Positions 29,147 through 40,686 of a DNA stretch of 64,000 bases are shown here, in pieces. The notes beneath the pieces are model-generated. The model ran no database searches. It was given only the letters and a program-made list of their open reading frames with translations, and was not told the DNA's origin. A program made the position numbers and the translations under genes. Every line of letters starts with the position of its first letter. Position 1 is the stretch's first letter. The stretch is from Streptomyces sp. P3 (GTDB taxonomy: Bacteria > Actinomycetota > Actinomycetes > Streptomycetales > Streptomycetaceae), in NCBI GenBank assembly GCA_016893485.2, contig JAFEKX020000001.1, forward strand, positions 124,001 through 188,000, written 5' to 3'.

Positions 29147-29182
29147 ATGATCATCGATCCGCGCAACTGGTTCCCCTTCTGA
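29147..29182 (+). CDS. Eleven-residue open frame with strong ribosome-binding site
   Basis: ATG 29147 to TGA 29182 encodes MIIDPRNWFPF. GGAGGGAG at 29134-29141 lies 5 bases before it, a near-ideal Shine-Dalgarno. It lies in the lrp/hydrolase divergent region, 94 bases before the hydrolase start. It could be a leader peptide, a precursor peptide, or a truncated gene. No ribosome-arrest motif or Cys run is seen. Confidence 0.35.
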   Translation: MIIDPRNWFPF

Positions 29183-29233
29183 TCCGCCCACGGCCGAAGG
29201 CCGCCGGGTCGTCACCCGCGACCCGGCGACCGC

Positions 29234-29257
29234 CCCGAACCCGAACCCGAACCCGAA
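29234..29257 (+). repeat. Four tandem copies of CCCGAA
   Basis: Four perfect copies of the hexamer CCCGAA, 20 bases before the hydrolase start. Short repeats in a leader can slip; it could tune spacing of the expression signals. Confidence 0.7.
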
Positions 29258-29276
29258 CTCAGAACGAGAGGTTCCC

Positions 29277-30192
29277 GTGTCCCCCGCCATCCCGCGAGAA
29301 AAGTACGGTTCACCAGCGGTGACACGACGTGCGCCGCTTGGCACTACCCAGGCGCCAACGGCGGCTGCGTGATCATGGCGGGCGGGACCGCCGTGACGAA
29401 GGAGCCCGCCTCGGACCTCTTCGCACGGCGCTTCAACGACGCCGGCTTCGCCGTCCTGGCCTTCGACCACCGCCGCTTCGGGAGAGCGGCGGCACCCCGC
29501 GCCAGGTCGTCGACTTCGCCGAGCAGCGCGCCGACTGGCAGGCCGCGATCGACTTCGCGCGCGAGCTGCCCGACGTCGACCCAGCAGGGGTCTCCCTGTG
29601 GAGTTTCTCCCTCGGATCCGGCCACATTCTTCAGGTGGCGGCGGAGAACGCGGGTCTGGCCTCGGTGATCGCGCAGTCGCCGGTCGTCGACGGCCGCGCC
29701 CTCGCACCCAACGCGCTGCGCGCCATGACGCCCCTGGCCGTGCTGCGGCTCATGAGTCTGGCGGTCGCGGACGTGCTCGGCCATCTCGTAGGACGCCGTC
29801 CACTGCTGATCCCGGCAGCCGGCGTACGCGGTGACGTCGCCGCGCTCACCACCCCCGACGCGATGGACGGAGGCCGCGCCCTGGACCCCGGCCAGCGTCA
29901 CTTGGGCTGGGAGCAGACGGTCGCAGCACGGATCGCGCTCCACATGGGCCGCTACCGGCCCGGCCTGCACGCCTCCCGGATCCGGTGTCCCCTGCTCATG
30001 GTGGTCTGCGACCAGGATCGGAGCACGCTCCCCGGCCCTGCTCTGCGAGCCGCCGCGGCGGCTCCCGACGCGGAGGTGCTGCACGTCGAGGGCCGACACT
30101 ACGCCCCGTTCCTGGCGGCTCACGAGGAGGTCGTCGAGGCGGAGATCGCCTTCTTGCGCAAACATCTGGACGGACGCAGCCAGTCCGCCTAG
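29277..30192 (+). CDS. Alpha/beta hydrolase (frame broken)
   Basis: GTG 29277 (VSPAIPREK) then a shift near 29300 gives VRFTSGDTTCAAWHYPGANG and VIMAGGTAVTKEPASDLFAR. Another shift near 29480 leads to FAEQRADWQAAIDFARELPD and the nucleophile elbow SLWSFSLGSGHILQVAAENA (S-F-S-L-G-S). The rest is complete to 30192, with CPLLMVVCDQDRSTLPGPAL (Asp) and HVEGRHYAPFL (His). ~303 residues, matching the alpha/beta hydrolase family near dienelactone hydrolase / acetyl xylan esterase-type serine hydrolases. Divergent from the tandem-Lrp gene and probably under its control. Substrate unknown. Confidence 0.75.
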
Positions 30193-30718
30193 AGGTTCGA
30201 GAGGAGGCTCGGCTCGCAGCAGCCGAGCTCACGGCTGTCGAGCAGAAGGGAATCACCCACAACTCTTGACCAATGCTCGCGCTCACCGCCAGCCCTAGCG
30301 TGACGCCAACCGCAGAGGCAACGCACTGTGCCCAGGCATCGTCAAGGGATGCGGGCAGGGCGGTTCCTGTGAGCCCTCGGGCCGACAGGAGGTTATCGCG
30401 ACCAGTTCCACCGGTACCGCACCCCATAAAGAGGAGCAGCAGTGCCATCTCGGGGACCCAGAGGCTGCCCCGTGCCTTGCTTCTGACAATCAGCCGCTTC
30501 AACCAGGTATCCAAGGAACTGGCGAAGTCGGCGAAGCGAAGTCCCGGAAGGCCGAGAACCGGTGCGATCCACCGAGCTGACGCCGTCCATCCCCGTGGTG
30601 GCCCAGCACAGCTCGAAGCCAACCCAGAGCGGGATTCGTCCGTGCTGTGAGTTGAGCCAGACACGGTTTACGGGACACCCCTTGGTCAGCGACGTCGCGA
30701 TCGGCGAGTCTGGGAGGC
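30193..30718. other. Stretch without a recognisable gene
   Basis: Both strands hold only short or compositionally odd frames. A reverse-strand segment (near 30440, reading ALLLLFMGCGTGGTGRDNLL) is the most protein-like, but I find no family and no start signal. Confidence 0.3.
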
Positions 30719-31093
30719 ATGCTGCTCCCGCTCACCCATGGAAACTGCCACGTCATCGAGGTCGTCCGCATCACCGATCCTGCCAGGCACCTCAGTTCGG
30801 AGAACCTGGCGGGCGACACTGTCGCAATCTGGGAGGGCCATCAAGCCGAGCAGGCCCTCTCTCTGATCGCCGATCTACCAGCCAGTGAGCTGTACCGGTG
30901 CTTCCTCCCACGCTGGGGAATCCGGGCGCACGACTCCACCGATCAGCTTTTCGAGATCGCCTTCTGCTTCCGCTGTCACGGTGCCCGCATCTGGGGACCG
31001 GACCTTCCTGTCGAACAACAAGCCCAGACGTTCGACGCGAAGCCCTCCGCCCTTGAACTGCTCCGCCGATTCCGCTCCTGCCAGCCTGCCTGA
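30719..31093 (+). CDS. Conserved Streptomyces hypothetical protein
   Basis: Intact, 124 residues from ATG 30719 with GGGAGG directly before it. The core reads CHVIEVVRITDPARHLSSEN, LIADLPASELYRCFLPRWGI and EIAFCFRCHGARIWGPDL. The F-x-F-R-C-H-G-A-R motif and three cysteines suggest a compact globular protein, possibly metal-binding. Relatives of the same length and pattern recur in Streptomyces with no assigned role. No signal peptide; probably monocistronic. Confidence 0.75.
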   Translation: MLLPLTHGNCHVIEVVRITDPARHLSSENLAGDTVAIWEGHQAEQALSLIADLPASELYRCFLPRWGIRAHDSTDQLFEIAFCFRCHGARIWGPDLPVEQQAQTFDAKPSALELLRRFRSCQPA

Positions 31094-31526
31094 ACCACGG
31101 CACGCGAAGGGCTCCGATCCGGTCTGACGGCGCTTGACCTGCTGGTACGCGGCTCAGCGGTAGGAGCTGAGGGTGGCCCGCGCGCTGTGGTGGGTAGCAA
31201 GTGCGTGCGGGAGAGCGCGACCCCACGTCACGGCCAGGTCGTCGTCCTGAGGCCGGGGCGCGGTATGTCTCGCCGCTCGCTGTGGCCACGCGCCAACGCG
31301 CAGGGTTATGGCGCCCGCGTCGCGAGGTGAGCGCTGGGCGGTGAGGCCGTACTCCTTGTCGTCCGGGGCGCGGCAGAACGGCGTGGCCAGTTCCGGTCAC
31401 GACCAGCTGCGCGCGGCGTTACGGCACTATCCCCGCTGTGGATGATCCCGGCGTGGCGCACAGGAGACGGCGAGAAAGACGGATGTCGTCCCTGGGCACG
31501 ACGCGACGGTGACGCTTGCCCGAGCG
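31094..31526. other. Stretch without a recognisable gene
   Basis: Nothing coding is convincing on either strand. Downstream end of the LuxR-type gene lies at 31527. I see no clear terminator hairpin of more than 10 base pairs. Confidence 0.3.
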
Positions 31527-32231
31527 TCATGAGTGCCTCACCGGGACCTGTCCAAGAGGATGCCCCGGTTCACGCTGCGCGCCGGGGACGTCCTGCACGA
31601 TGCGCCCCGGTGTGACCAGGCCACTTTCGTACGCGAGGGTGATGAGGTTTCCGCGCTGGTGGGTTCCGGTCTTGCCCAGCATGTTGGCGATGTGAGTCTT
31701 CACGGTGAGCGGGCTCAAGCCCAGTGTTACGGCGATGGCCGCGGTGTCCCGGCCTCGGGCCAGGAAGGTGAGGATCTCCCGTTCCCTGGGCGACAGCCCC
31801 GGGATCGCCGAGTCGTCGTAAGCACGCCTCCGAGGGCCAGAGGGGGTGGGGCGGGTGCCCAGAACCATGACAAGGCCGCCAGCGGCGACCGTCCGCAGCG
31901 CTTCGACGAGCTGCCCGGCCGTGATGTCGTCGGTCAGGACTCCGGTGGCACCGGCTGCCAGGTGCGACTCGATCTCCTCGGTCCGGCGAGCGCCGAGGAC
32001 AACAGCTTTGGCACGTGTTGCCGTCCGGTGCACCAACGTGTCGAACTCCGCGCCGGTGTCCCGGAGAGACCGGTCCAGCAGCACCAGGTCCGTGTCGGTG
32101 GACGACAGCAGCTCTTGGAGCCGTTCGGGGTCCGCCGCATGTCCTGTCACCGACAGGTCCGTGTGGCTGCCGATGACGTGGGTCAGAGCCGCACGTACTA
32201 GTGTCGGTCCACCGGCGACGACGACGTTCAC
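31527..32231 (-). CDS. LuxR/NarL-type regulator with atypical receiver domain
   Basis: Intact, 234 residues from GTG 32231. Receiver-like fold at residues 1-120: [60 protein letters not shown]. Compared with NarL receivers, the phospho-acceptor Asp (LLDRSL) is kept, but the acidic pair after the first strand (usually D-D) is Gly-Gly, and the lysine expected after GAxGxL is absent (TDD). The LuxR helix-turn-helix is at residues ~148-205: [20 protein letters not shown] and [23 protein letters not shown] overlaps the kinase stop (GTGA). It is the third gene of a coupled regulator/kinase/regulator set. Confidence 0.88.
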   Translation of the reverse strand: MNVVVAGGPTLVRAALTHVIGSHTDLSVTGHAADPERLQELLSSTDTDLVLLDRSLRDTGAEFDTLVHRTATRAKAVVLGARRTEEIESHLAAGATGVLTDDITAGQLVEALRTVAAGGLVMVLGTRPTPSGPRRRAYDDSAIPGLSPREREILTFLARGRDTAAIAVTLGLSPLTVKTHIANMLGKTGTHQRGNLITLAYESGLVTPGRIVQDVPGAQREPGHPLGQVPVRHS

Positions 32232-33688
32232 GGCTTGCCTCTCTCCGTCCGAGCGGGCGCGCCGCGACCGACAGGGGCGGCGCGCGGCAGGCGTACGGTG
32301 ACGGTGGTTCCGCGGCCGACCTCAGATGCCACCGACACCCGGCCGTCGTGGGCGTGCACGAGGGCTTCGACGATCGCGAGGCCGAGTCCGGAACCGCCGT
32401 AGGCGCGGCTCCGGCTGGCTTCGGCACGCCAGAAGCGTTCGAAGACACGGGGAGGTCCTGCGGGGCGATACCCGGCCCGTCGTCGACGACGTCGACCCGT
32501 ACGTCTTCGCGGTTGGTGGTGACGTCCACCCGGACGCTGGTGTGGGCGGGGGTGTGCTGGACGGCGTTGCCCACGAGGTTGCGTAGGACCTGCTGGAGAC
32601 GCGTGGGGTCGCCGAAGACGGGCGCGGTGGCCGTGCCACTCAGGCTGATGGTGCGGTCGGGGTGGATGATTTGGGCGTCCTCGACGACACCGGCGGCCAG
32701 GGCGGTGAGGTCGACACGGCCACGTTCCACCGGCCGGCCTGCGTCCAACCGTGCCAGGAGCGAGAGGTCCTCGACGAGCAGGCGCATGCGGCCGACTTCG
32801 TTTTCGATGTGGTCGAGCGCGGTCTCCAGGCCGGGTCTGGGATGCCGCCTTGGCGGTAGAGGTCGAGCCAGCCGGAGATGGTGGTCAGGGGGTACGTAGT
32901 TCGTGGGAGGTGTCGGCGGCCATGGACCGTACGGTGGCCTCCGCGCGGGCTTGCGCGTCGAACGCCTGGTTGACGGCCTCGGCCAGGAGGTCGGTCTCGC
33001 TGCCGTCGCCGCGGGTGGGTAGCCGTTCGGTGCGGGAGCCGTCGGCGATGGCGTCGGCGGCGCGCGCCATGTGGGCCAATGGACGCATGCCGAGACGCAG
33101 GACGAGTACGGCCAGTGCAAGCAGGAGCAGCAGGGCGGCGCCGACGAGCGCGAGCTGGCGACTGATCAAGGCGTGGGTGGTGGCGTCGTCGACGGAGGTG
33201 TCGATCGTCAGGACGATCGCAGCCGGTTCGACTGTGGCCTCCCGCGGTCCGCGGTCCAGGACCAGTCCAGGCGTGGGAATGCGGATGGCCCGTAGGTCGT
33301 CCTTTCCATCGATGCCGTCGTAGGTGACAACGGTGCCGACTGGTGCACGGGCGGTGATCCTGACGAGGTCTGTCGCCGAGCCGGCCGCGCTGCCGGTGCT
33401 CAGCAGGGCGGAGCCGTCGGCGTCGATGGCGACCAGGCCCAGCGGCGGCCCCAGGAGGGCCGCCAGCTGGTCCGCTTCGGCGGTCTGCGGGCCGCGGTCG
33501 ATGACCCGGGTGATCCGGTGCGCGCTGTCCTTGAGGGTGTCCTCGTAACGCGTGTGCAGGAAGTCCTCCAGCAGAAAGGTGTTGATGACGGCGCTGGCGA
33601 CCAGGCCGGTTACCAGGAGCACGGCGAGACCGGCCAGGAGGCGGAGGCGGACGCTGGAGAAGGACCAGGTGAGTCGGCCACGGACCAT
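32228..33688 (-). CDS. Membrane sensor histidine kinase (frame broken)
   Basis: ATG 33688 overlaps the OmpR-type regulator stop. Residues 15-40 form the first membrane segment ([20 protein letters not shown]), then an extracytoplasmic loop of ~130 residues, a second segment ([20 protein letters not shown]), HAMP, and the phospho-His box [14 protein letters not shown]. After shifts near 32880 and 32840 come the DHp second helix ([20 protein letters not shown]), the ATPase core with N-box [20 protein letters not shown] and G1 box [10 protein letters not shown]. After a shift near 32440 comes [20 protein letters not shown] with the G2 region. ~486 residues. Phosphorylates the OmpR partner; signal unknown. 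Confidence 0.82.
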
Positions 33689-34410
33689 CACTTGGGCCCC
33701 TGTTCTCGGAGGGCGTAGCCGACGCCGCGCACGGTGTGCAGTAGGGGGCTGCGGCCGTGGTCGATCTTGCGTCGGAGGTTGGACACGAAGCGTTCGACGA
33801 CGACGGAGTCGCCGCCGAAGTCGTACTGCCACACGGCTTCCAGGATCTGGGCCCGGGAGAGGACCTGTCCCTGGTGGGTCATCAGGTGGTGCAGCAGCCG
33901 GTACTCCGTCGGTGAGAGCTCGATGAGGGCACCGGCGCGCCGCACTTCGTGGCGCGGGTCGTCGATCTCCAGGTCAGCACAACGCAACGGCGGAGCGGTG
34001 TCATCCGGTACCGGACCGCCGCGGGCCCTGCGCAGCAGCGCCTGGAGCCGGGCGCCGACCTCGACGACGCTGAAGGGTTTGCTGACGTAGTCGTCGCCGC
34101 CCAGGCGTAGCCCACGCACCCTGTCCTCGACGGCGTCGCGCGCGGTGAGGAACAGGACGGGCACATTCACCGCGCGGTCGCGCAGGAGGTGCAGGATCTC
34201 GAAACCGTCGGCGCCAGGGAGCATGACGTCAAGGACGACGACGTCCGGGGCGCGGCGGGCCACCTGGTCGAGTGCTTCGGTCAGATCGCCTGCCACGTCC
34301 ACGTCGAATCCGGCGAAACCGAGCGCTGAAACCAGCAGGCGCCGGATACCGGGGTCGTCGTCGATGACGAGCACGCGGTCGCGTGGACCCGGGGTGTCGA
34401 CGGCGTTCAC
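33688..34410 (-). CDS. OmpR-family response regulator
   Basis: Intact, 240 residues from GTG 34410. Receiver at 12-125 with the acidic triad VLVIDDDPGIRRLL, phospho-acceptor VVVLDVMLPGADGFEI, FLTARDAVEDR and SKPFS lysine. Winged helix at ~150-235: LSPTEYRLLHHLMTHQGQVL, DSVVVERFVSNLRRKID, TVRGVGYALRE. Partner of the overlapping histidine kinase. It follows the MMPL transporter gene by 91 bases on the same strand and probably controls it. Confidence 0.93.
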   Translation of the reverse strand: MNAVDTPGPRDRVLVIDDDPGIRRLLVSALGFAGFDVDVAGDLTEALDQVARRAPDVVVLDVMLPGADGFEILHLLRDRAVNVPVLFLTARDAVEDRVRGLRLGGDDYVSKPFSVVEVGARLQALLRRARGGPVPDDTAPPLRCADLEIDDPRHEVRRAGALIELSPTEYRLLHHLMTHQGQVLSRAQILEAVWQYDFGGDSVVVERFVSNLRRKIDHGRSPLLHTVRGVGYALREQGPK

Positions 34411-34501
34411 GGGTGCTCCTTGTGAGGGAAGGGGTGTCCGGCGTCTGCCGCGCCGAGGTCCTCATCTGGGGCGGCCCGTGTTGCGGTACCGGCATGTCTG
34501 G

Positions 34502-36714
34502 TCATCGTGCCACGGGCTCGGAGGTGTGTTGTTCCGTGAGAGGAGCGCCGGCGCGCTCGTCGGGTGCGGAGAAGCCCTCGCCCTCGACGTCGAGGTGGGG
34601 CAGGACCCGGTCCAGCCTGCGGGGCAGCCACCATGCCCGGTCACCGAGCAGTGCCAGCACAGCCGGTACGAGGGTCATGCGGACCAGGAAGGCGTCGGCC
34701 AGGACGCCGAAGGCGAGGGCGAAGGCGATCGGCATGATGTCGGGGTCGTGGGAGAAGAGGAAACTGATGAACACTGCGATCATGATGAGGGCTGCTGAGG
34801 CGACGACGCGGGAGGCGTTGCGTGCTCCGGTGAGGATCGCGGCGTGTGCCTCGCGGTGGTGGACGTAGTCCTCGCGCATCGCCGAGACGAGGAACACCTC
34901 GTAGTCCATGGCGAGGCCGAAGAGAACGGCCATGACGATGATGGGGACGAAGCTGGCCACAGGCCCCTGGCTGGGGACGCCGAGCAGGCCGGCCAGCCAG
35001 CCCCACTGGAAGACGGCGACCGTGGCTCCGAAGGCTGCGCCGACGGAGAGCAGGAAGCCGATGGTGGCCTTGACGGGGATGGCGACGGACCGGAAGGCGA
35101 TCATGAGGAGCAGCAGGGAGAGGCCGACCACGACCAGGGCGAAGGGCACCAGGGCGCCGCTGAGTTTGGTGGAGACGTCGATACTGACGGCCGTAAGGCC
35201 GGTGACGGCGACGTAGCTGCCGCTGGCGTGGGCGATGGGCCGCAGGTCGGTGCGCAGGCGGGCGACGAGGTCACTGGTCTGCTGGGTGCGCGGCCCTGTG
35301 GTGGGTGTGACCTGGATGCGTGCGGCGGAGCGGTCCTTGGACACGTCGACGTCGCTGACGTCCGCGATGCCCTTGAGGCCGTCGAGCCGGTGTTCGACAG
35401 TCGTGGCGGTGGAGGCGACCGCGGCCGGGTCGTCGTCCTCGACCAGGATGACGAGGGGGCCGTTGGCTCCTGGGCCGAAGGCCCTGCCGATCATGTCGTA
35501 GGCCTGGCGGCTGGAGCTGGTGGTGGCGAGGGAACCGTCATCGGTGAGCGCAAGCTTGAGCTGCGTGGCGGGGAGCGCGACAGCGATCAGGGCGAGGGTG
35601 CCCAGGATCAGGTTGCGTGCGGGGTGGCGCAGCACGCCGCGGGTCCAGCGCTCGCCCAAGGGAGTGCGGCCCCGGTGGGCGTCCTTGCGGGCGGATCGCC
35701 TGCCGGGCCTGGGGACGAGCTTGTTACCCGCCGCCGCCATCAGGGCAGGCAGCAGTGTGAGGGCCAGGATCACCGCGATGGCGACGGATCCCGCCGAGGC
35801 CAGGCCCATGGAGGTCAGCATGGGGACGCCGGCCACGGAGAGTCCGGCCAGGGCGATGAGGACGGTGGCTCCGGCGAAGACGACGGCGCTGCCGGCGGTC
35901 GCGGTGGCCTTGGCGATGGATTCCCGGATGGGGGTGCCGGTGGCGAGCTGGGAGCGGTGGCGGGAGACGATGAACAGGGCGTAGTCGATACCGACGGCCA
36001 GGCCCAGCATGATCGCCAGAGTGGGTGCGTTGTCGGAAACGTCGAAGACGTTGGCCAGCGCCATGACGGCGGTCATGGTGCCGGTTACGCCGAGGATGGC
36101 GGTGATCAGCGGCAGGCCGGCGGCGAGCAGTGAACCGAAGGTGATGACCAGGATGGCCAGGGCCACGCCGAGGCCGATCAGCTCGGCGGGTCCCACCGGG
36201 GAGGTGGACGGGGCGTAGGCGTCGCCTCCGTATACAACCTTGACGTCCGCCCGGCCGACTGTGCCGGCGGCGTGCTTGACGGCGTCGAGGGTGGCGGTGG
36301 GGACGTCGGCGTCCGCCTTGGTGGTGAAGGTGACCTGGGCGACCGCGGTGCGTCCGTCCTTCGAGATGGTGCCGCTGTCGGCGGAGTGCTCACGGCGGCC
36401 ACGCCGGGCACGCGGCCGGTCGCGTCGATGGCGGCCGTGAGCGCCGCGCGCGGCGCGCCGCCGGTCAGTTTCCGCCCGGCCGGGGTCTGGAAGACGATTT
36501 GCGCCGACTGCGCGTCGGGCTCGGGGAAGTGCCGGTCCATCTTGGTCAGCGCGACCTGGGCAGGGGAGCCGGGGATGGACCCGCTGTTCTGAAAGGACCC
36601 GGCGAAGGTGATGCCCAGGCCGATGACCGCGCCCAGGACGAGCAGCCAGCCAATCACCATTGTTTTCCATCGCCGGGCGCCGAAGTCGCCCAGCCGGTAC
36701 AGGAGCGTAGCCAT
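34502..36714 (-). CDS. MMPL-family RND exporter (one frame break)
   Basis: ATG 36714 (MATLLYRLGDFGARRWKTMV); a longer start at 36747 is possible. The first 130 residues contain membrane segment 1 and the first periplasmic domain. A shift near 36395 continues with ADSGTISKDGRTAVAQVTFT, and twelve membrane segments follow (ELIGLGVALAILVITFGSLL ... IALAFALAFGVLADAFLVRM), with the MMPL D-Y motifs GLAVGIDYALFIVSRHRSQL and LFGLAMDYEVFLVSAMREDY that relay protons. ~736 residues, normal for actinobacterial MMPL lipid or drug exporters. The C-terminal tail is acidic. Upstream of, and co-directional with, the regulator/kinase genes. Confidence 0.85.
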
Positions 36715-37120
36715 GTCGTGCGTTCCTCTCTGTCGTTCGACTGACATGGCTGATCCTGCTGGGCCATCTTGACGGCCCTCCCACGGTGAACCTGAGGGTT
36801 TCTTGACGGTCGTCCCCGGGTGCCCTCAAGGTCCACACCGCTCCGGTCAGACGGTGGTGGCGGCGCCCGCCGCGCGCCCGGCCAGGCCGGCTCCCACGAC
36901 GATGACATCTGCGTCCGTGACTGAAGACTTCCTCCTCAGGGATGGATGGGTGTCCGGCTCTCCCGCTCCGAACGGACCGAGGCCGGACCGGAGCGAGAGG
37001 GACAACGAGGCCGGAGGGGGTCGGGCTGTGTCTGCGGACGGACGCGCTCACGGCGATGCCACCCGCCCCTTCGACGGGGTTCGCCGTCCAGGGAGGAGAG
37101 GCGGGCGGCACCACTGGACG
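36715..37120. other. Intergenic stretch with a small gene remnant
   Basis: No complete gene. It contains the flavoprotein stub at 36847-36945 and probably the MMPL promoter (36748-36840). The forward frames here have biased composition and no family match. Confidence 0.3.
36847..36945 (-). pseudogene. Flavoprotein N-terminal stub
   Basis: The reverse-strand frame reads SSVTDADVIVVGAGLAGRAA, the FAD-binding Rossmann start (G-A-G-L-A-G) of the FAD-dependent oxidoreductase family, and then stops after ~25 residues at 36847. Everything beyond is gone. Likely a deletion remnant. Confidence 0.4.
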
Positions 37121-37839
37121 TCAGTGGATCTCGTTCGATGCCTTCAGGGCTCGCTGCAGATCGGCGACGGTGAAGGAATCGGCGCGCACAGAGGCGAGCA
37201 GCGCCTGCTCGCGCCGGGTGACGGTGTCGGCGGCGAGCAGCACCCCGTCGACCAGTCCCTCGGGGATCCGCACGGCGCCGTGCTGGTCGGCGTGGAGGAG
37301 GTCGCCGTGGCGGACCGCCATGCCGTGCACGGTCACGGGCTCCCCGTAGTCGACGATCCAGGTGTGGGCGCGGGAGGGGACCACACCCCCGGCCAGGATC
37401 TGGAAGCCGGCCACGTTGTCGTCGACGTCGCGGACGCTGCCATTGGTGATGGTTCCCAGGCAACCGAGGCGCTGGTGGATGGTTGTGTTCACCTCGCCCC
37501 ACATGCAGCCGCTGCCGGCCCGGTCGCCGTCGAGGTCCTCCATCACCACCACGGTCGGTCCGTGGCCCGCCGCGACGTATTCGTAGTACGCGGCTCTCAG
37601 CCTGGCTGTCGCCTTGGGGTCGGGGGCGGACTGATGGCCCGGATGGTGGCCGTGCGGGCGAAGCCGACCATGGGCGGCAGCGTCGGATAGAGGCAGCGCA
37701 GCGACCGGGAGGTGAAGGAAGGCAGGTCGAAGTCGGGGTCGACGAGGTCCAGGGCGTTGCACACGGTCGGGGTGTCCAGCTGCCGCAGTCGGTCGAGCTG
37801 TTCACCGCTGACGCCCGGTGCGGCGGCCGGCTCAGACAT
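37121..37839 (-). CDS. RraA-like / hydroxymethylglutarate-type aldolase family protein (one frame break)
   Basis: ATG 37839 opens MSEPAAAPGVSGEQLDRLRQ, LDTPTVCNALDLVDPDFDLP; after a shift near 37640 the chain reads AGHGPTVVVMEDLDGDRAGS, then GEVNTTIHQRLGCLGTITNG, SVRDVDDNV (the R-D motif), and IPEGLVDGVLLAADTV. This is the RraA-like fold, shared by the RNase E regulator and by class II 4-hydroxy-4-methyl-2-oxoglutarate aldolases that release pyruvate. G-E-x-N and R-D-x-D are the metal and substrate motifs of the aldolase branch. ~238 residues. Last gene of the operon; its start overlaps DUF4387. I infer the catalytic end step of a carboxylic-acid pathway. Confidence 0.8.
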
Positions 37840-38202
37840 GCGCGCCGTCCGCTCCCGCGGCGCCAAAGTGCCGGTCCGGGACCGGCAGCGAGGCGAGGGG
37901 GACGTGGTGCTGGCCGGCGTGGACGTCCCGGTCGCGCAAGCTCGCCTGGGAGACCGGCCGGGGAAGGAGATCTTGACGACGTTGAGGTCGGGGATGCGAA
38001 AGATCTGAACCTGCCGGGCATCGACCTGGTACAGGTCGGCGATGGTCCGCTCATTGAGGAAGTCCTCGTCGGCCGCGATGGCGTAGCCGACGGCGTCCTT
38101 CATGAAGGTTTCCATGGTGACCCAGAAGGGGCCAGCGTTCTTGGAGCGGATCTCCAGGGCGTAATCGGCGAGCAGGGGCCGGCGCCGGGTGCTTTCAGGC
38201 AC
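37832..38202 (-). CDS. DUF4387-domain protein (one frame break)
   Basis: GTG 38202 opens VPESTRRRPLLADYALEIRS, KNAGPFWVTMETFMKDAVGY, LNERTIADLYQVDARQVQIF, IPDLNVVKISFP; after a shift near 37955 it ends ASLPVPDRHFGAAGADGAHV at 37832. ~123 residues. DUF4387 proteins are the small partner of AtuA-like proteins and probably correspond to the C-terminal domain of long AtuA forms. K-N-A-G-P-F and D-x-x-F-x-N-x-R are the conserved motifs. Overlaps the AtuA gene by 8 bases and the RraA gene by 8 bases, so all three are coupled. Confidence 0.8.
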
Positions 38203-39568
38203 GCGTGGCCTCCAGGGCGTGGTGGGTGCGGAACATGCTGGTGGGTGAGTCGACCTCAACCACGTGGTTGAGGACGAATTCGTAGGCGGCGCCGCGTTCG
38301 GTCTCGGCCGGGGAGGTGGCGAAGGCGAAGCTGGGCAGGTACTGCATCTCCGGCAGCGGCAGGTGCAGCATCAGGGGGTTGGCCACCTTGGCGATCGCGG
38401 TGGCGGTGGCTTGGGAGGGTGCGTTGACCAGGAGCATGACGCCGACCTCGCGTGGCGGGCCGGTGTCGGGGTCGATGTCCTCCAGGATCGCGTTGTGCCC
38501 GTACAGGCGGACGTCGACGGCGTAGTCGTCTTCGCTCAGCCCCAGGGTCTGCGCGATGCGCCCGGCCAGCATGGTGCGCAGCAGTTCGGCCCACCGGTCG
38601 ATGTTGGCCGCGATGTACGGGTCGCGGATGCCGGCGAATGACACGGTCTCGTAGCCGGTGACACGTGCGCCCTCCAGCTTGATGGTGTGTTGAGCGGCGG
38701 ACTCGAAGCGGGAGCCCTCGACCCGGACCCGGCGGTCGTCCAGCGCGGTGTAGACGGCGTCGGAGACGTCGAGGGTGCCGGCGGGCTCACGCATCCGGTA
38801 GGGGTTGACGGTCTCGTACAGCATGTGCGCGGCCACGGAGATCGGCGTGCACGCGGTGTCCGGATCGAGGGGTTCGATGACGAAACCGGTCCGGTCGATG
38901 GTGGCGAAGACGCCTCCGGAACGGGGGTCGGTGGTGCACTGCCCGCCGCATTCGACGATCTTGGCTGCGTGCCAGGCCGGGCCGGCGGGCATGCCGAGCA
39001 TCAGCGGTACCGCGGCGGCCACGGCGGTGTCGGTGGCACGCCCGGCCAGTACGACCTGTGCTCCGCCCCGCAGTGCTTCGACGAAGGGTTCGTGGCCCAT
39101 CATGCCGACGACGTGGGTGCAGTCCTCCAGGGTGGCTGCGTCAAGGGGTCCTAGGGGCGGCAGCGGCTGGACGCGTCCAGCATCGAGCTGCTCCTTGAGG
39201 AAGGAGGGATCCTGCTCGCTGTAGATCCGGGCGATCTTCAGGTCCAGGCCCGCCTGCGCCAGGATCTCCTCGGCGATGCCGGCGACCCAGTCGACCCCGG
39301 AGTCGGTACCGCTGGTGCCGCAGGAACCGATGACCAGAGGAATGCCTGCGCGGGCAGCCGCGTCCAGGAGGATGCGCAGATCGCGGGCCACGGCCGCGGC
39401 GGTGGTCTTGGCCGTGCCGGTGCCCAGGTAGTGGGGCCGGAGTCGGTGGAGCCACCGTCGACGGCTATGACATGGGGGTTGAGCGTCAGGCCGCGTTCGA
39501 CGGTCGCCGGGTCGAAGCCGGCGCCGAGCATGCCGGCGGGTACCAGGATGCCGACCTGTTCGGCGGCA

Positions 39569-39585
<17 letters not shown>
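38195..39585 (-). CDS. AtuA-like (DUF1446) protein (one frame break)
   Basis: ATG 39585: VGILVPAGMLGAGFDPATVE, VIAVDGGSTDSGPTTW, then a shift near 39425 to ARDLRILLDAAARAGIPLVI, IGSCGTSGTDSGVDWVAGIA and the rest uninterrupted (HAAKIVECGGQCTTDPRSGG, TVNPYRMREPAGTLDVSDAV). ~463 residues. AtuA was found in acyclic terpene utilisation in Pseudomonas, but the family is wide and its reaction is not settled. D-G-G-S-T-D-S-G and G-S-C-G-T-S are shared with the family and look like a substrate or nucleotide loop. Overlaps the ABC ATPase gene (17 bases) and DUF4387. Confidence 0.82.
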
Positions 39586-40680
<1,095 letters not shown>

Positions 40681-40686
40681 GAGGCC

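Noticed and set aside
34844-36133. A 429-codon forward-strand frame opposite the MMPL gene
   Set aside because: Its composition is Asp/Glu/Gly/His-rich and without motifs, the typical shadow of high-GC membrane-protein DNA; the MMPL motifs are on the reverse strand.
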